A stretch of DNA of 64,000 nt, taken from Diphasiastrum complanatum (taxonomy: Eukaryota; Streptophyta; Lycopodiopsida; Lycopodiales; Lycopodiaceae). The DNA lies in contig CM055111.1 of the NCBI GenBank assembly GCA_029204225.1, positions 15,281,443 to 15,345,442 on the forward strand, read 5' to 3'. Each line of letters starts with the position of its first letter. The first letter of the stretch is position 1. Positions 44,001 to 49,639 of this stretch are shown here, piece after piece. Position numbers and translations under genes: made by a program. A model generated the notes under the pieces. It had not been told where the DNA came from. It saw only the letters and a program-made list of their open reading frames with translations, and ran no database searches.

Positions 44001-46116
44001 AATTATATACTTGAAATGCAGTGTGCACAATGTCATTTCCTCTCATTTGTGAAAGTATTCTTTCCTATTTTTCACAGTCCTAGCATTCAAGAGCATGACC
44101 TATTTGAAATATGGTCTATTATCAACTCATAATATGAAAATGTATTTTATAATGAGTATTGTGAATCTTGCCAATAGCAATATCTACTTAAAGAGCTATA
44201 AATATTTAAATTTTAGAAGTTTCAATGAATTTCTATGTTTTTGTTTTGGAGTCATGGAAATGCTTGCTCAAAGTTTTTTGTTGCTTCTAAATTTAGTTTT
44301 TTTTCTTAACATGTATACTTGACTGAAGACTTTGGCAATAACAAACATTAGAAAAATCAACGAGGTAGTTGTGTACATGCAATCATAGGGGGCTCATGGA
44401 CAAGTCCGTTGGAGATCATACAGGGGCATTAGATTTCTTATGAAATAATTACGGCCAAAATCTCATCAGACATGAATAGGTTAGGTAAGATAAAATCATT
44501 GTCCATGGAGACCAATCTGGTCTATGGGACTGAAAACTGAAACATACATTAACAATGCCGAGGTTGTTTATTTAAAATAAATCAAGATAAAAAAAACTTA
44601 TAATTGTCTTTGGTTACTCCAATAGGAGTTTATGTGTATCTGGAGTCCAATAGCCAACCAGCTTGAGAGTACCATGAGAAGTGAAATCCCTAGCTGTGGA
44701 GTAATCGTGAAGAGGTAAGAGCAACATGAGAATATCTAGGCTCTCTGCTATCCATCTACGTTAGTCTCTAGAGAAAAATGACAATCCGAAAAATAGCCTC
44801 AACATGTAATGGAGGAACTGCAAACTCTGCAAGTATAATCTAATGAGGAACAACGGGTTTCACCCAAATCATATGTGAAAGCATAGTAATCTGCAAACGA
44901 TATATATTAGCCCACTCTGAGGAAGTAAGACCTGTACACCAAGTCTCTGTTGCGTGCGTAGCTGTCAGTGTGACCATGGTATCAAACATAAGACACTTAC
45001 TCGGAGCATCGCGTATGTAATGCCTGAAGCAAAACCTCTCAAGCTGGACTAGAGATGCCCAATCAAGCAAGAGCAGCCTGTCTCATACTGAAGACTGGGC
45101 CCATGATGAGGACTCCCAAATATGTGTAAGAAGAGACTACCTCTAAAAGCTGACCATCCCATAGAAGCTCTTGACGCAGTTACAAGCTAAGATTCACTAG
45201 CTATGCTAGAAAGCAAGAAGAGAGAATGTTTAAGGAGGCTAAAGAGGAGCAATCATCATAAACTGAATAAAGGAATACAATGCTGCCTTATATATACCCT
45301 CTTTCTGAATCAAATAGAGGATTCAAAAAAAGGAGGGAATAGGATTTGGAGCACCTTCCCAATAGGAGGACCCCCACTCCAAATCAACGTGACCAAGTCC
45401 TAAAAATATGACCAAATAGGGCCCAAGGCCAGTATATGAATAAAAAGGGCCCTTAGGCCTGCTTATGCATAATAACGAATAAAAGAATGGATGCGGCGAA
45501 TGTAATGAGCCAAGTCCATAACTCTCCCCTGCAGAAAAACAAAGCCCTCCACCGGCTAGCAAGCATAATGACTATCTAAAACATTAATGTAAGCATGCTA
45601 AATACTGAAAAATCACGAAACCCCCCCCCCCCCCCCCCCTCACAACTCACACTATAGGTGAGTAGGTGACCTCCATGAATGAGCATGACTCACACCCCAT
45701 TCTAGGCACCTGACAACATTGTGGTCATTGGGTGTGTCACTATAGGTGACCTTGTGAGTACATGCATGCCACCAATCATGTGGCGAGGTGTGTAGATTTG
45801 ACATGCAACTAACTCTGGATCTCATGTGCAATAACTCATTTCTGAATTTACTGAAATCCTTGGAAAAAGTAACATTTTTTTTCCCATTTCCATAGTACCT
45901 ATAATATTATGAATGTCAAAAAGATTCTCAGACTAAAAACAATCTTGAAACTAAACCTTGAAGTGAAATCTTGTTAAGAAAATTTAGTAGCTCATGAGAA
46001 ATAATGTAAAATATTGTCATGGTTACTGATATCTTGCTCATTCTCAACAGGTATGGATAAACTTTGGACCATTACTGTACCATTTTGCCGATGCCCATAG
46101 TTACTCGCCAGAAGAT
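4482..46116 (+). CDS. CARNMT1: carnosine N-methyltransferase-like gene (14 exons seen, 3' end outside window)
   Basis: N2227-family SAM-dependent methyltransferase. The animal member methylates carnosine to anserine; the substrate in plants is not established. Exons: 4482-4561, 10379-10451, 11169-11212, 11546-11588, 12252-12596, 13982-14053, 29062-29106, 29366-29445, 30623-30687, 30810-30876, 39771-39884, 40730-40803, 43848-43945 and 46051-46116. All borders are GT-AG and the phase stays open for 1266 nt (422 codons). Visible landmarks are RRWERSY-like [11 protein letters not shown] (about residues 37-47), [33 protein letters not shown], motif [11 protein letters not shown] (about 267-276), [26 protein letters not shown] (354-361), CFFLDTAHN (376-384) and [12 protein letters not shown]. 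The motif I position normally glycine (GLGRLA) is alanine. The C-terminal ~50-60 residues (around SIELS in homologues) were not found, so intron 14 exceeds 17.8 kb. Confidence 0.93.
5130..5638 (-). repeat. Gypsy LTR (minus strand), partial
   Basis: On the minus strand the LTR starts TGTCATGACCC at 5638, directly after a polypurine tract (AAGGGAGGAAGAA). Its sequence is shared with 33174-33520 (plus) and about 46870-47328 (minus), for example the phrase around CTAGATC...GGATCTAGCCCC. The lower boundary is not clear. It lies in intron 1. Confidence 0.7.
5639..5973 (-). pseudogene. Gypsy pol C-terminal fragment with chromodomain
   Basis: This minus-strand fragment encodes the end of a Ty3/Gypsy pol protein: the integrase C-terminal region ([10 protein letters not shown]..., [16 protein letters not shown]) followed by a chromodomain-like segment ([19 protein letters not shown]). 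It ends just upstream of a polypurine tract and LTR. Upstream pol sequence (about 5974-6480) is decayed. The same family is seen at 32640-33145 and 47331-47412. Confidence 0.85.
6490..7500 (-). pseudogene. Copia pol remnant (RT and RNase H), minus strand
   Basis: This is a decayed Ty1/Copia reverse transcriptase and RNase H with frameshifts and an internal deletion. In minus-strand order: the N-terminal RT start ARLVAKGF-like (around 7400), [21 protein letters not shown] and [12 protein letters not shown] (7273 to 6992), then [19 protein letters not shown] and [15 protein letters not shown] (7010 to 6753), and finally [15 protein letters not shown] with [14 protein letters not shown] (6685 to 6490). 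The central RT block with YVDD is missing. Confidence 0.88.
7501..9161 (-). pseudogene. Gypsy gag-protease remnant, minus strand
   Basis: The gag starts at about 9161 ([12 protein letters not shown]...), with a stop near 9000. It continues through the gag core (8899 to 8271; [66 protein letters not shown]), a basic linker and a degraded zinc knuckle. It then enters an aspartic protease (8258 to 7668) with active-site region [12 protein letters not shown] and the flap-downstream motif [13 protein letters not shown]. Frameshifts separate the blocks. Sequence at about 7560-7663 still looks Gypsy-like, and Copia pol begins below about 7500, so one element interrupts or abuts the other. Confidence 0.85.
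9162..10378. other. 3' part of intron 1, no gene recognised
   Basis: Positions about 9162-9660 are probably the leader of the minus-strand Gypsy element, although no primer-binding site was found. The remainder is AT-rich intron. It ends in TTGGTAG, the exon 2 acceptor. Confidence 0.4.
10379..10451 (+). CDS. CARNMT1: CARNMT1-like exon 2
   Basis: Opens with T, completing the exon 1 split codon, and encodes [20 protein letters not shown] and onward to SHK. Acceptor TTGGTAG, donor AAG|GTAACC, ending in phase 0. The upstream in-frame ATG at 10359 is intronic and not the start. Confidence 0.92.
11169..11212 (+). CDS. CARNMT1: CARNMT1-like exon 3
   Basis: Encodes [14 protein letters not shown] and two bases of the next Arg codon, between TTTTGCAG and GTAATA. 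Confidence 0.92.
11546..11588 (+). CDS. CARNMT1: CARNMT1-like exon 4
   Basis: Completes Arg and encodes [14 protein letters not shown]. Acceptor GGGTTCAG, donor CAG|GTGCAG, ending in phase 0. Confidence 0.92.
12252..12596 (+). CDS. CARNMT1: CARNMT1-like exon 5 (large, variable acidic exon)
   Basis: 115 codons. It begins [12 protein letters not shown], matching family homologues, then runs into a low-complexity Ser/Glu/Asn-rich segment ending GVESFQ. It is by far the largest exon and is probably a disordered linker between the N-terminal helices and the catalytic fold. Acceptor TTTCTGCAG, donor CAG|GTATAC. Confidence 0.88.
13982..14053 (+). CDS. CARNMT1: CARNMT1-like exon 6
   Basis: 24 codons, [12 protein letters not shown]...PLADVDK, between GTGCAG and AAG|GTAAGA. 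Its end joins [12 protein letters not shown] of exon 7 after a 15,008-bp intron. Confidence 0.88.
14054..15134. other. start of intron 6, no gene recognised
   Basis: AT-rich intron with no recognised coding sequence before the first hAT-like insertion. Confidence 0.4.
15143..15644. mobile_element. non-autonomous hAT-like element (MITE), TSD CTTGTACC
   Basis: A 502-bp element bounded by the perfect 8-bp target duplication CTTGTACC (15135-15142 and 15645-15652). Both ends start with CATAGAAC when read inward. The terminal regions are built of GGTTC...GAACC palindromic units (for example CCATGGTTCC, GAACCGTGG), and the middle is a minisatellite. It has no coding capacity. The 8-bp duplication and CANAG-type end fit the hAT superfamily. 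Confidence 0.85.
15285..15478. repeat. minisatellite in the hAT-like element
   Basis: Degenerate tandem array of units such as ACAGATGATTTCACAGATGA and TTTGACAGAT, about 15-22 bp each, filling the centre of the element at 15143-15644. Confidence 0.8.
15653..16545. other. intron 6, no gene recognised
   Basis: No coding sequence or element boundary recognised between the hAT-like element and the Gypsy element. Confidence 0.35.
16551..17015 (+). repeat. 5' LTR of the chromovirus
   Basis: Begins AGTTACGAAC (AGTTATGGAC in the 3' copy) and ends CATAACT, directly followed by the primer-binding site. Contains GGCCTTGGGCCC and TATTTATAG (about 16854), a likely TATA-type promoter element. Confidence 0.92.
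17016..17027 (+). other. primer-binding site (tRNA-iMet)
   Basis: TGGTATCAGAGC directly follows the 5' LTR and is complementary to the 3' end of initiator methionine tRNA. Confidence 0.9.
17776..18819 (+). pseudogene. chromovirus gag
   Basis: The ATG at 17776 is in frame with the main ORF but broken by TGA at 17851-17853 (likely CGA to TGA). An internal Met at 17872 restarts it. The capsid region includes [27 protein letters not shown] and [21 protein letters not shown] Ser/Pro-rich linker leads to a zinc knuckle [14 protein letters not shown], where the second Cys is replaced by Phe. TAA at 18817-18819 separates gag from protease in the same frame. Confidence 0.9.
18820..21160 (+). pseudogene. 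chromovirus protease, RT, RNase H and integrase zinc finger
   Basis: Same frame as gag. The protease has active-site region [12 protein letters not shown] (the usual DTG or DSG is DTS here) and [17 protein letters not shown] at 19459-19461 precedes RT. RT shows [31 protein letters not shown], the catalytic YFDDILIYS (about 20060-20090) and FLGF. RNase H shows [24 protein letters not shown] and FTDHQSL. The integrase finger starts [20 protein letters not shown] and breaks by frameshift at about 21158. Confidence 0.93.
21147..22391 (+). pseudogene. chromovirus integrase core and chromodomain
   Basis: Integrase continues in another frame: [10 protein letters not shown] (zinc finger end), then the DDE core with [27 protein letters not shown] and [21 protein letters not shown] frameshift at about 21880 moves on to [14 protein letters not shown]...[14 protein letters not shown] second at about 22080 leads to the chromodomain [19 protein letters not shown] (about 22217-22272), which marks the element as a chromovirus. 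Confidence 0.92.
22459..22467 (+). other. polypurine tract of the chromovirus
   Basis: GCCAGGGAG lies directly before the 3' LTR at 22468, the expected site of plus-strand priming. Confidence 0.7.
22468..22931 (+). repeat. 3' LTR of the chromovirus
   Basis: 464 bp, AGTTATGGAC to CATAACT, followed by target duplication AATAA. Confidence 0.92.
23752..24472. mobile_element. non-autonomous hAT-like element, TSD GACTACAA
   Basis: A 721-bp insertion in the Copia gag remnant with target duplication GACTACAA (23744-23751 and 24473-24480). Ends read inward are CATAGATGCGTC and CTAAGTTGCGTC. The terminal parts contain repeated GTTCC(G/A)GAACGC palindromes. It has no coding capacity. It belongs with the element at 28102-28547. 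Confidence 0.85.
25404..25700 (+). other. 98-codon ORF of unknown origin in the Copia remnant
   Basis: An acidic/lysine-rich reading frame ([13 protein letters not shown]...) with no recognised domain, just upstream of the polypurine tract at 25747. Probably relict retrotransposon sequence. Confidence 0.25.
26201..27755. other. intron 6, no gene recognised
   Basis: A 145-codon frame at 26155-26589 shows no family motif I recognise. Around 27360-27440 there is a short GTTGATGGTGGTG-rich low-complexity stretch. Confidence 0.35.
27758..27931. mobile_element. Stowaway/Mariner-like MITE
   Basis: A 174-bp element with inverted ends CACTCCCTAAATGAGACCGT and CGCTCCCTAAGTGAGACCAT flanked by TA (27756-27757 and 27932-27933). 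TA duplication with CTCCCT-containing inverted repeats fits the Stowaway type of Tc1/Mariner MITE. Confidence 0.8.
28102..28547. mobile_element. non-autonomous hAT-like element, TSD GTCTAATT
   Basis: A 446-bp element with target duplication GTCTAATT (28094-28101 and 28548-28555). Ends read inward are CTGTGTTGCAGC and CAAAGATGCAGC. GATCC/GGATCGC and CGTTCCGGAACGC palindromic units occupy the terminal parts. Related by ends and sub-terminal motifs to 23752-24472. Confidence 0.82.
28556..29061. other. end of intron 6, no gene recognised
   Basis: AT-rich, ending TTTTATGGCAG, the exon 7 acceptor. Confidence 0.4.
29062..29106 (+). CDS. CARNMT1: CARNMT1-like exon 7
   Basis: 15 codons [15 protein letters not shown], phase 0 at both ends, donor GAG|GTATCT. 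It matches the conserved helix before the catalytic domain. Confidence 0.93.
29366..29445 (+). CDS. CARNMT1: CARNMT1-like exon 8
   Basis: Encodes [20 protein letters not shown]...NGE plus two bases of Arg. Acceptor TTGCCAG, donor AG|GTAATA. Confidence 0.93.
29446..30622. other. intron 8, no gene recognised
   Basis: 1177-bp intron without recognised elements. A 62-codon frame at 30237 has no homology I recognise. Confidence 0.5.
30623..30687 (+). CDS. CARNMT1: CARNMT1-like exon 9 (SAM motif I)
   Basis: Completes Arg and encodes [20 protein letters not shown] to LG. It carries the SAM-binding glycine-rich loop; the usual GLG is GLA here. Acceptor TTGTGCAG, donor CTGG|GTATGC. Confidence 0.93.
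30810..30876 (+). CDS. CARNMT1: CARNMT1-like exon 10
   Basis: Completes Gly and encodes [20 protein letters not shown] plus N, ending with CA of the next codon before GTAAGT. Confidence 0.93.
30877..31859. other. start of intron 10, no gene recognised
   Basis: AT-rich with no recognised element. Confidence 0.35.
31860..32600 (+). repeat. LTR-retrotransposon 3' end/LTR-like repeat
   Basis: A polypurine-tract-like AAAAAGGGGGAGAAGT (about 31978-31993) is followed by sequence shared with 50455-50965, including AACCGA(A/G)TCAG(A/G)AGCGTTACTTCTGA and AATCTTAAGTTATTCTAGAT (interruptions in between). It is likely the 3' end and LTR of one Copia-like family. Confidence 0.65.
32640..33145 (+). pseudogene. 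Gypsy pol C-terminal fragment with chromodomain (plus strand)
   Basis: Integrase C-terminal region ([49 protein letters not shown]) followed by a decayed chromodomain ([15 protein letters not shown]) with stops at about 33029 and 33100. Same family as 5639-5973. Confidence 0.88.
33146..33520 (+). repeat. Gypsy LTR after the pol fragment
   Basis: A polypurine tract TTAAGAGGGGAAG precedes TGTCATGGCCCT at about 33174. The LTR shares the CCATGTGGATTC(G/C)GTGCATGG block with 5350-5400 (inverted). The distal end is not delimited. Confidence 0.7.
34150..34330 (+). pseudogene. LINE C-terminal fragment (plus strand)
   Basis: Encodes a decayed HFLFRCPLV...[11 protein letters not shown], recognisable as the CCHC-like C-terminal motif of the LINE family seen intact at 35253-36478 (minus), with a stop inside. 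Confidence 0.6.
34737..34773. repeat. GT/GC dinucleotide microsatellite
   Basis: Alternating TG and CG runs. Confidence 0.9.
34984..35067. repeat. (GT)n(GA)n microsatellite
   Basis: GT run to about 34996, then GA run 34998-35067. It generates spurious Arg/Glu or Ser/Leu frames. Confidence 0.95.
35253..36478 (-). pseudogene. LINE reverse-transcriptase C-terminal region, 5' truncated
   Basis: Minus strand. The region after the RT palm shows [60 protein letters not shown] and [15 protein letters not shown] (36469 to about 36100). Then comes a cysteine-rich C-terminus [20 protein letters not shown] (about 35780 to 35700), and finally a 134-codon open tail (35657 to 35253). The start of the element, with endonuclease and catalytic RT, is missing, as usual for LINE insertions. 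Confidence 0.85.
37060..37916 (+). pseudogene. Copia gag
   Basis: Starts [20 protein letters not shown] at about 37060, with a frame disruption near 37157. It continues with [38 protein letters not shown]-like [10 protein letters not shown] and [13 protein letters not shown] to TAA at 37557-37559 (a likely point mutation). It resumes as [15 protein letters not shown], a Gly/Lys-rich linker and an intact zinc knuckle [14 protein letters not shown]. It is truncated at about 37920, where LINE sequence starts. It is the best template for recognising the inverted gag at 2092-2877. Confidence 0.88.
37922..38600 (-). pseudogene. LINE 3' fragment, minus strand
   Basis: Nucleotide-level similarity to 35560-35910 (for example the blocks around GGGCATCTGAA and CCCAACGT/CCCAATGT...GGAGGCAATGTGA), so it is a second, more decayed copy of the same LINE C-terminus. 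The junction with Copia gag is at about 37920. Confidence 0.7.
38601..39770. other. end of intron 10, no gene recognised
   Basis: No recognised element. Ends CTTGTTGTAG, the exon 11 acceptor. Confidence 0.4.
39771..39884 (+). CDS. CARNMT1: CARNMT1-like exon 11
   Basis: Completes His (CA|T) and encodes [20 protein letters not shown]...[12 protein letters not shown], ending with AG of a Ser codon at CCAGGCAG|GTTTGT. Confidence 0.92.
40730..40803 (+). CDS. CARNMT1: CARNMT1-like exon 12
   Basis: Acceptor GATGAACAG. Completes Ser and encodes [20 protein letters not shown] to SQT plus one base. AGDFVEVY is a conserved substrate-pocket segment in this family. Confidence 0.92.
40804..43847. other. 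intron 12, no gene recognised
   Basis: 3044 bp, no recognised transposon. Short frames here have no recognised motifs. Confidence 0.45.
43848..43945 (+). CDS. CARNMT1: CARNMT1-like exon 13
   Basis: Completes Glu (G|AA) and encodes [20 protein letters not shown]...LSRVLKPGG. The His in DTAHN corresponds to the conserved pocket histidine of the family. Acceptor TTTTCAG, donor GGG|GTAAGA. Confidence 0.94.
44600..45177 (-). pseudogene. LINE fragment, minus strand
   Basis: Shows [20 protein letters not shown]-like and [11 protein letters not shown] (45177 to about 45080), then [19 protein letters not shown] and [20 protein letters not shown] (45070 to 44840). Homologous to 36469-36100. It abuts the LTR at 45178. 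Confidence 0.8.
45178..45523 (-). repeat. chromovirus-type LTR (minus strand) inserted next to LINE
   Basis: On the minus strand it starts AGTTATGGACTTGG at 45523, after a polypurine-like CTGCAGGGGAG, and ends TTGTAACT at 45178. It shares AGTTATGGACT and CTGGCCTTGGGCCC with the LTRs at 16551/22468, so it is a 346-bp 3' LTR of a related family, again with AGTTA...TAACT ends. A TATATAAGG phrase (about 45290-45298, minus) is a plausible TATA box. The rest of the element above 45560 is lost. Confidence 0.75.
45621..45639. repeat. poly-C tract
   Basis: A run of about 19 C residues. Confidence 0.9.
46051..46116 (+). CDS. CARNMT1: CARNMT1-like exon 14 (last seen)
   Basis: 22 codons [20 protein letters not shown] to ED, acceptor CTCAACAG, donor GAT|GTAAGC, phase 0. 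The following family segment (around SIELS) is not visible downstream. Confidence 0.93.
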
Positions 46117-46720
46117 GTAAGCTCTCTCCCCCTTCATTCCCCTCTTTTTTGAACGTTTTGGTTTTATATTGTTCTATGTGGGTGATGTGGCCTTGATTGC
46201 ATCATGACGTGTTTTCTATGAGCAGAGAGTTTTGCAAATTAACAGCCTAAAGAGGAGGTTATTGTAACTTTTGTACTAAGGAAAGCTGGAACAGAACTTA
46301 GCCCTTGATTTTGTTTCAGAGACAGTCATCAGACACCACATTAAGGAGTTAGATCATAGTGTCCCCAGCCTCAAAGTGGTTTTTTTGAGACATTGAATCC
46401 AGAAGGACAATGGTAGATGCTGTCCTACAAGAGATCAAGACACAAATTATGATGGTTTTATTGAGTTTATGGCTGTGTAGCACAATTATCTCAACCAGAG
46501 TATAAATACTTCAACATGCAAATAAGCTACTCATGCATGTTCACAACCGATCAAAACTTGCATTTTTTTCTCAAGAGTCAAAATGGTGATGAGCATGATG
46601 CAAAACGTAATTAAGAGCTCATAATTTTTTGAATTCTGCAATCTTTGTTTACTATAATCTTGGGGAGATACACATGGAATCTGACTGATTTGAAAATGAA
46701 TTGATGCCTTTTTTGTCCAT

Positions 46721-46723
<3 letters not shown>

Positions 46724-46763
<40 letters not shown>
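46724..46763. repeat. (TA)n microsatellite
   Basis: About 40 bp of TA, immediately followed by AACAGTCCCGCGTCCGCG, a GC-rich block with GTCCGGAC palindromes that resembles the sub-terminal parts of the hAT elements in this window. Confidence 0.85.
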
Positions 46764-46766
<3 letters not shown>

Positions 46767-46869
46767 ACAGTCCCGCGTCCGCGTCCGGCGTCCGGACCCA
46801 GACGGGTCCAACCCCCGGACGCGGGGTCGGACGTATAAAGTCCACAATCCAAGGATCCTATTCTAAGCA

Positions 46870-47412
46870 TGCCAAACACAAGCAACACAAGGGAACCTGA
46901 TGGTGGACAAACCAACCCAACCAAACCTAGATCGAACGGATCTAGCCCCCAAGCTATGGATCAATCACAAAGAGGAGTGTGGCATCACACCAGCAGCATC
47001 CTGCCACCAATCATGCTGTCAAGCATGCACTAGTGAGAGCCCAATAGGTATACTTATACCCTCCAAGGCCCATGCACCACTAGTAGTGCATTGTGACACC
47101 TCACTGGACACCTCTGCAGCCTATCTAGGCAACGTCATCCAATTCCCCAATGACTCACTGATAGACCCATACCAACTCCACCACCATGTGTTTAGGCCTA
47201 CAACCATTAATTATAACCATGTACACATAAGGGCCCCAATTCCCTTACAGTCACAATTAACTTACGGGTTGTTGGTCTACCGGTCCCTAGCGTGGACACG
47301 CTACCCGAGACCAGTCATGGGCATGACATTCTTCCCCCCTTATTCAAGTTCTGTCCTCAAAACTTAAAACTGGGAAAGTTCCTTCTTAAGCGTCCTTCTT
47401 GTTCCCAGTTTT
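46870..47412 (-). repeat. Gypsy LTR and pol C-terminus (minus strand)
   Basis: The minus-strand LTR starts TGTCATGCCC at 47328 after a polypurine tract (AAGGGGGGAAGAA). Sequence above it (47331-47412) encodes the last pol residues (EGRLRRNFPSFKF-like), matching 5639-5740. LTR blocks such as CTAGATCGAACGGATCTAGC are shared with 5210-5245. The lower boundary is uncertain. Confidence 0.7.
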
Positions 47413-47493
47413 AATAGATAGCGCCCTTCGGATGGCTATCTTTCAAAACCTGTTTCAGAGAGAATGGTGGAGGCATGGTGCACCACCATCCCT

Positions 47494-47497
<4 letters not shown>

Positions 47498-47545
<48 letters not shown>
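47498..47545. repeat. (CT)n microsatellite
   Basis: CT run, followed by CTCTCTCGCGGGCC-type sequence. A G-run lies at about 47649-47669. Confidence 0.9.
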
Positions 47546-47547
<2 letters not shown>

Positions 47548-47669
47548 GACTTCCCTCGCTACTCTCTCTCGCGGGCCTTCCCTCGTTGTTCAGGCTCCCA
47601 TTTTTGTGGCTCGCGGGTAGGAGCCCGAGGCCTTTTGGTGGGAAGGAAGGGGGGGGGGGGGGGGGGGGG

Positions 47670-48976
47670 TAGGTGTAATACTTGAGTTTAAGCTAGGTAA
47701 ACTTAAGTCCAAGTTGTTATACCTTGACAGGTGGGGGTTAGGTAGACAGGTAAGGGGAAGGGTGTTTTGCTAGATGATTGTTTTTTCGTTTTTTAATGTT
47801 TCCATGGGCTACTTGTAGTCATTATTGACTAGGATTTTTAAAATGCAGTTAAGGTTGAATTTAATGGCCTCAAAAACAGTGTAAATTTGAATTGGTTGCA
47901 TCGTCATGGTTTTTCGGTAGTGTAATGGCTTTGATACCATTTGCTAAATTCATTGGTATAATTTTAATAAGCACGTTATGTCTGTAAAAACTGCATTTTT
48001 TTTTGGACATTGCTTTATTAAAAGGAATACCCGTAATGATTCTAAACTGAACGTGTTTCTTTTCGGTTAAGAAAAGCAAGTGGTTATGTGTAAAGTTTCG
48101 GTAGGGGAGATAATTTTCCCGTCTTCTTGGAAATTTTCCCGGCATCATCTAAAAATGATGGACCCCTTGATTTTATAACAACTCAACCTTGGGTGAGGAC
48201 TGTTATGGAACTTTGCGAATTTCGTCGGTGTTTTGGGTCAAGCCTCATGTGAGTGCAACCCATAGAACTGTGACTGGGCTGAATTCCTGGTGGAATTCCG
48301 TTAACGAAATGTGTATTCGCTTTATTAACTGCAATGGGCAACCGAGAACAGGAATTCTTGGATTTTTTGGTCAAGGTGTCGTTTTTTCAAAATCGTGCAC
48401 GGCCAGAAACGGCCCAGAAGCCTACAATGGAAACTGAAACGGAACAAAAAACTTGTTTCTTGTTGTGCTTGAAGCAGTGGGCGTACCAACACTATTTGTT
48501 GTTAAGAACAAAAAAAAGCCGGTTCATTCTTCCCCATTTCTAAATCTGTCACCGTGAACCTTACGGTGACCGTAAAGATTGTGAAAAGGGGCGAAAGAAT
48601 GTTTCATTCAGTTGAAGTTGGAATTTTTTATAAATTCCTGAGAACTTCATATACTTCTAGTATTTTTCTGACACTTTGATCAGGAAGTGGAGGGCCTTCA
48701 TGGAGGAAGAACCTGTGGTATGGGATGCAGGCAATTCCAAAATGAAGATCTGAAACTAACTGGATCAGTATGACCATAGTTTGGTCGTAAGTCTTAGTGA
48801 TGCCAAATACTATCGGTCATTAAACGGGTGTTTTGTCAGAAATTTGAGATATTGGTCATGACCTTTTTTTTTGGATATCTCAAATTTACAAAACCGGAAA
48901 CCCGGCATGCTATTTCTTAATAAATGATATATTGGTGAATTTCATAAAAATAAATAAAAAAACAATAGCAGATGCC
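47670..48976. other. intron 14, no gene recognised
   Basis: No recognisable coding sequence. Possibly diverged LTR sequence. Confidence 0.3.
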
Positions 48977-49034
48977 AATGAGCGCAAAACAATAGCGGAT
49001 AGAAATCGCGCACTCTAAGCTGTCTCTGAGTAAC
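48977..49034 (-). repeat. dispersed copy of the foldback-repeat sequence
   Basis: ACAATAGCGGATA...GCGCACTCTAA.G.TGTCTCTGAGTAACT matches, inverted, the loop-proximal part of the left arm at about 1185-1235. Confidence 0.7.
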
Positions 49035-49141
49035 TGATGATAAATTTTACAGTTTTTAGGACAATAATGATTGTACTTTACAATCATAGAGAGTTATTGG
49101 TTGCTTAATCAATGGATCTATCAAGTTCTACACATTAGGAG

Positions 49142-49340
49142 ATGGAACAAAGAAAAGACAAATGGCAAGCGGGAAATTATGCCGATCAACATCAATTTGA
49201 TGACTATTATTATGAAGACAATTATATTGATCGACATCAATACGATGATGATCAATATGAAGATGACACAGGTGAGAGTTCAAAATTGTTCATTACAGCA
49301 TTAATGACAAGTGATGAAGCCAAGGATATTTGTTAACCCG
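49142..49340 (+). pseudogene. Copia gag/protease spacer fragment (tentative)
   Basis: A 64-codon acidic, Asp/Tyr/Gln-rich frame ending SSKLFITALMTSDEAKDI. The position and style of this end resemble the linker between gag and protease in Copia elements, but no zinc knuckle or protease motif is present. Confidence 0.35.
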
Positions 49341-49639
49341 AAAATTTGTGATTCCTTGGAAGGTAATACTGATTACCGGTTGACCATGGACGATGTCACA
49401 GAAATGGTTAATAAACCGTTTTCTAAACTTATTTTTCTCTACTTGAATCTTCAAGAAATCCTTATATGATTTATAGGTTAATTCTCAAGCTTGGTAACCA
49501 AGAAGATCTTTGGTTTAGTCGCCGTGTTGGGACATCATTTGTATTTACTTACACTGATGCAACACTTCTTTGGGCTTTCAAGATTTTCTTGGATCTCTTC
49601 TTAGACTCTTCTCATGGGCAAATCTTAAATGATCTGCAC

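Noticed and set aside
46611-46924. Minus-strand ORFs with IYIYIY runs
   Set aside because: Translation of the (TA)n tract plus GC-rich repeat; no protein family.
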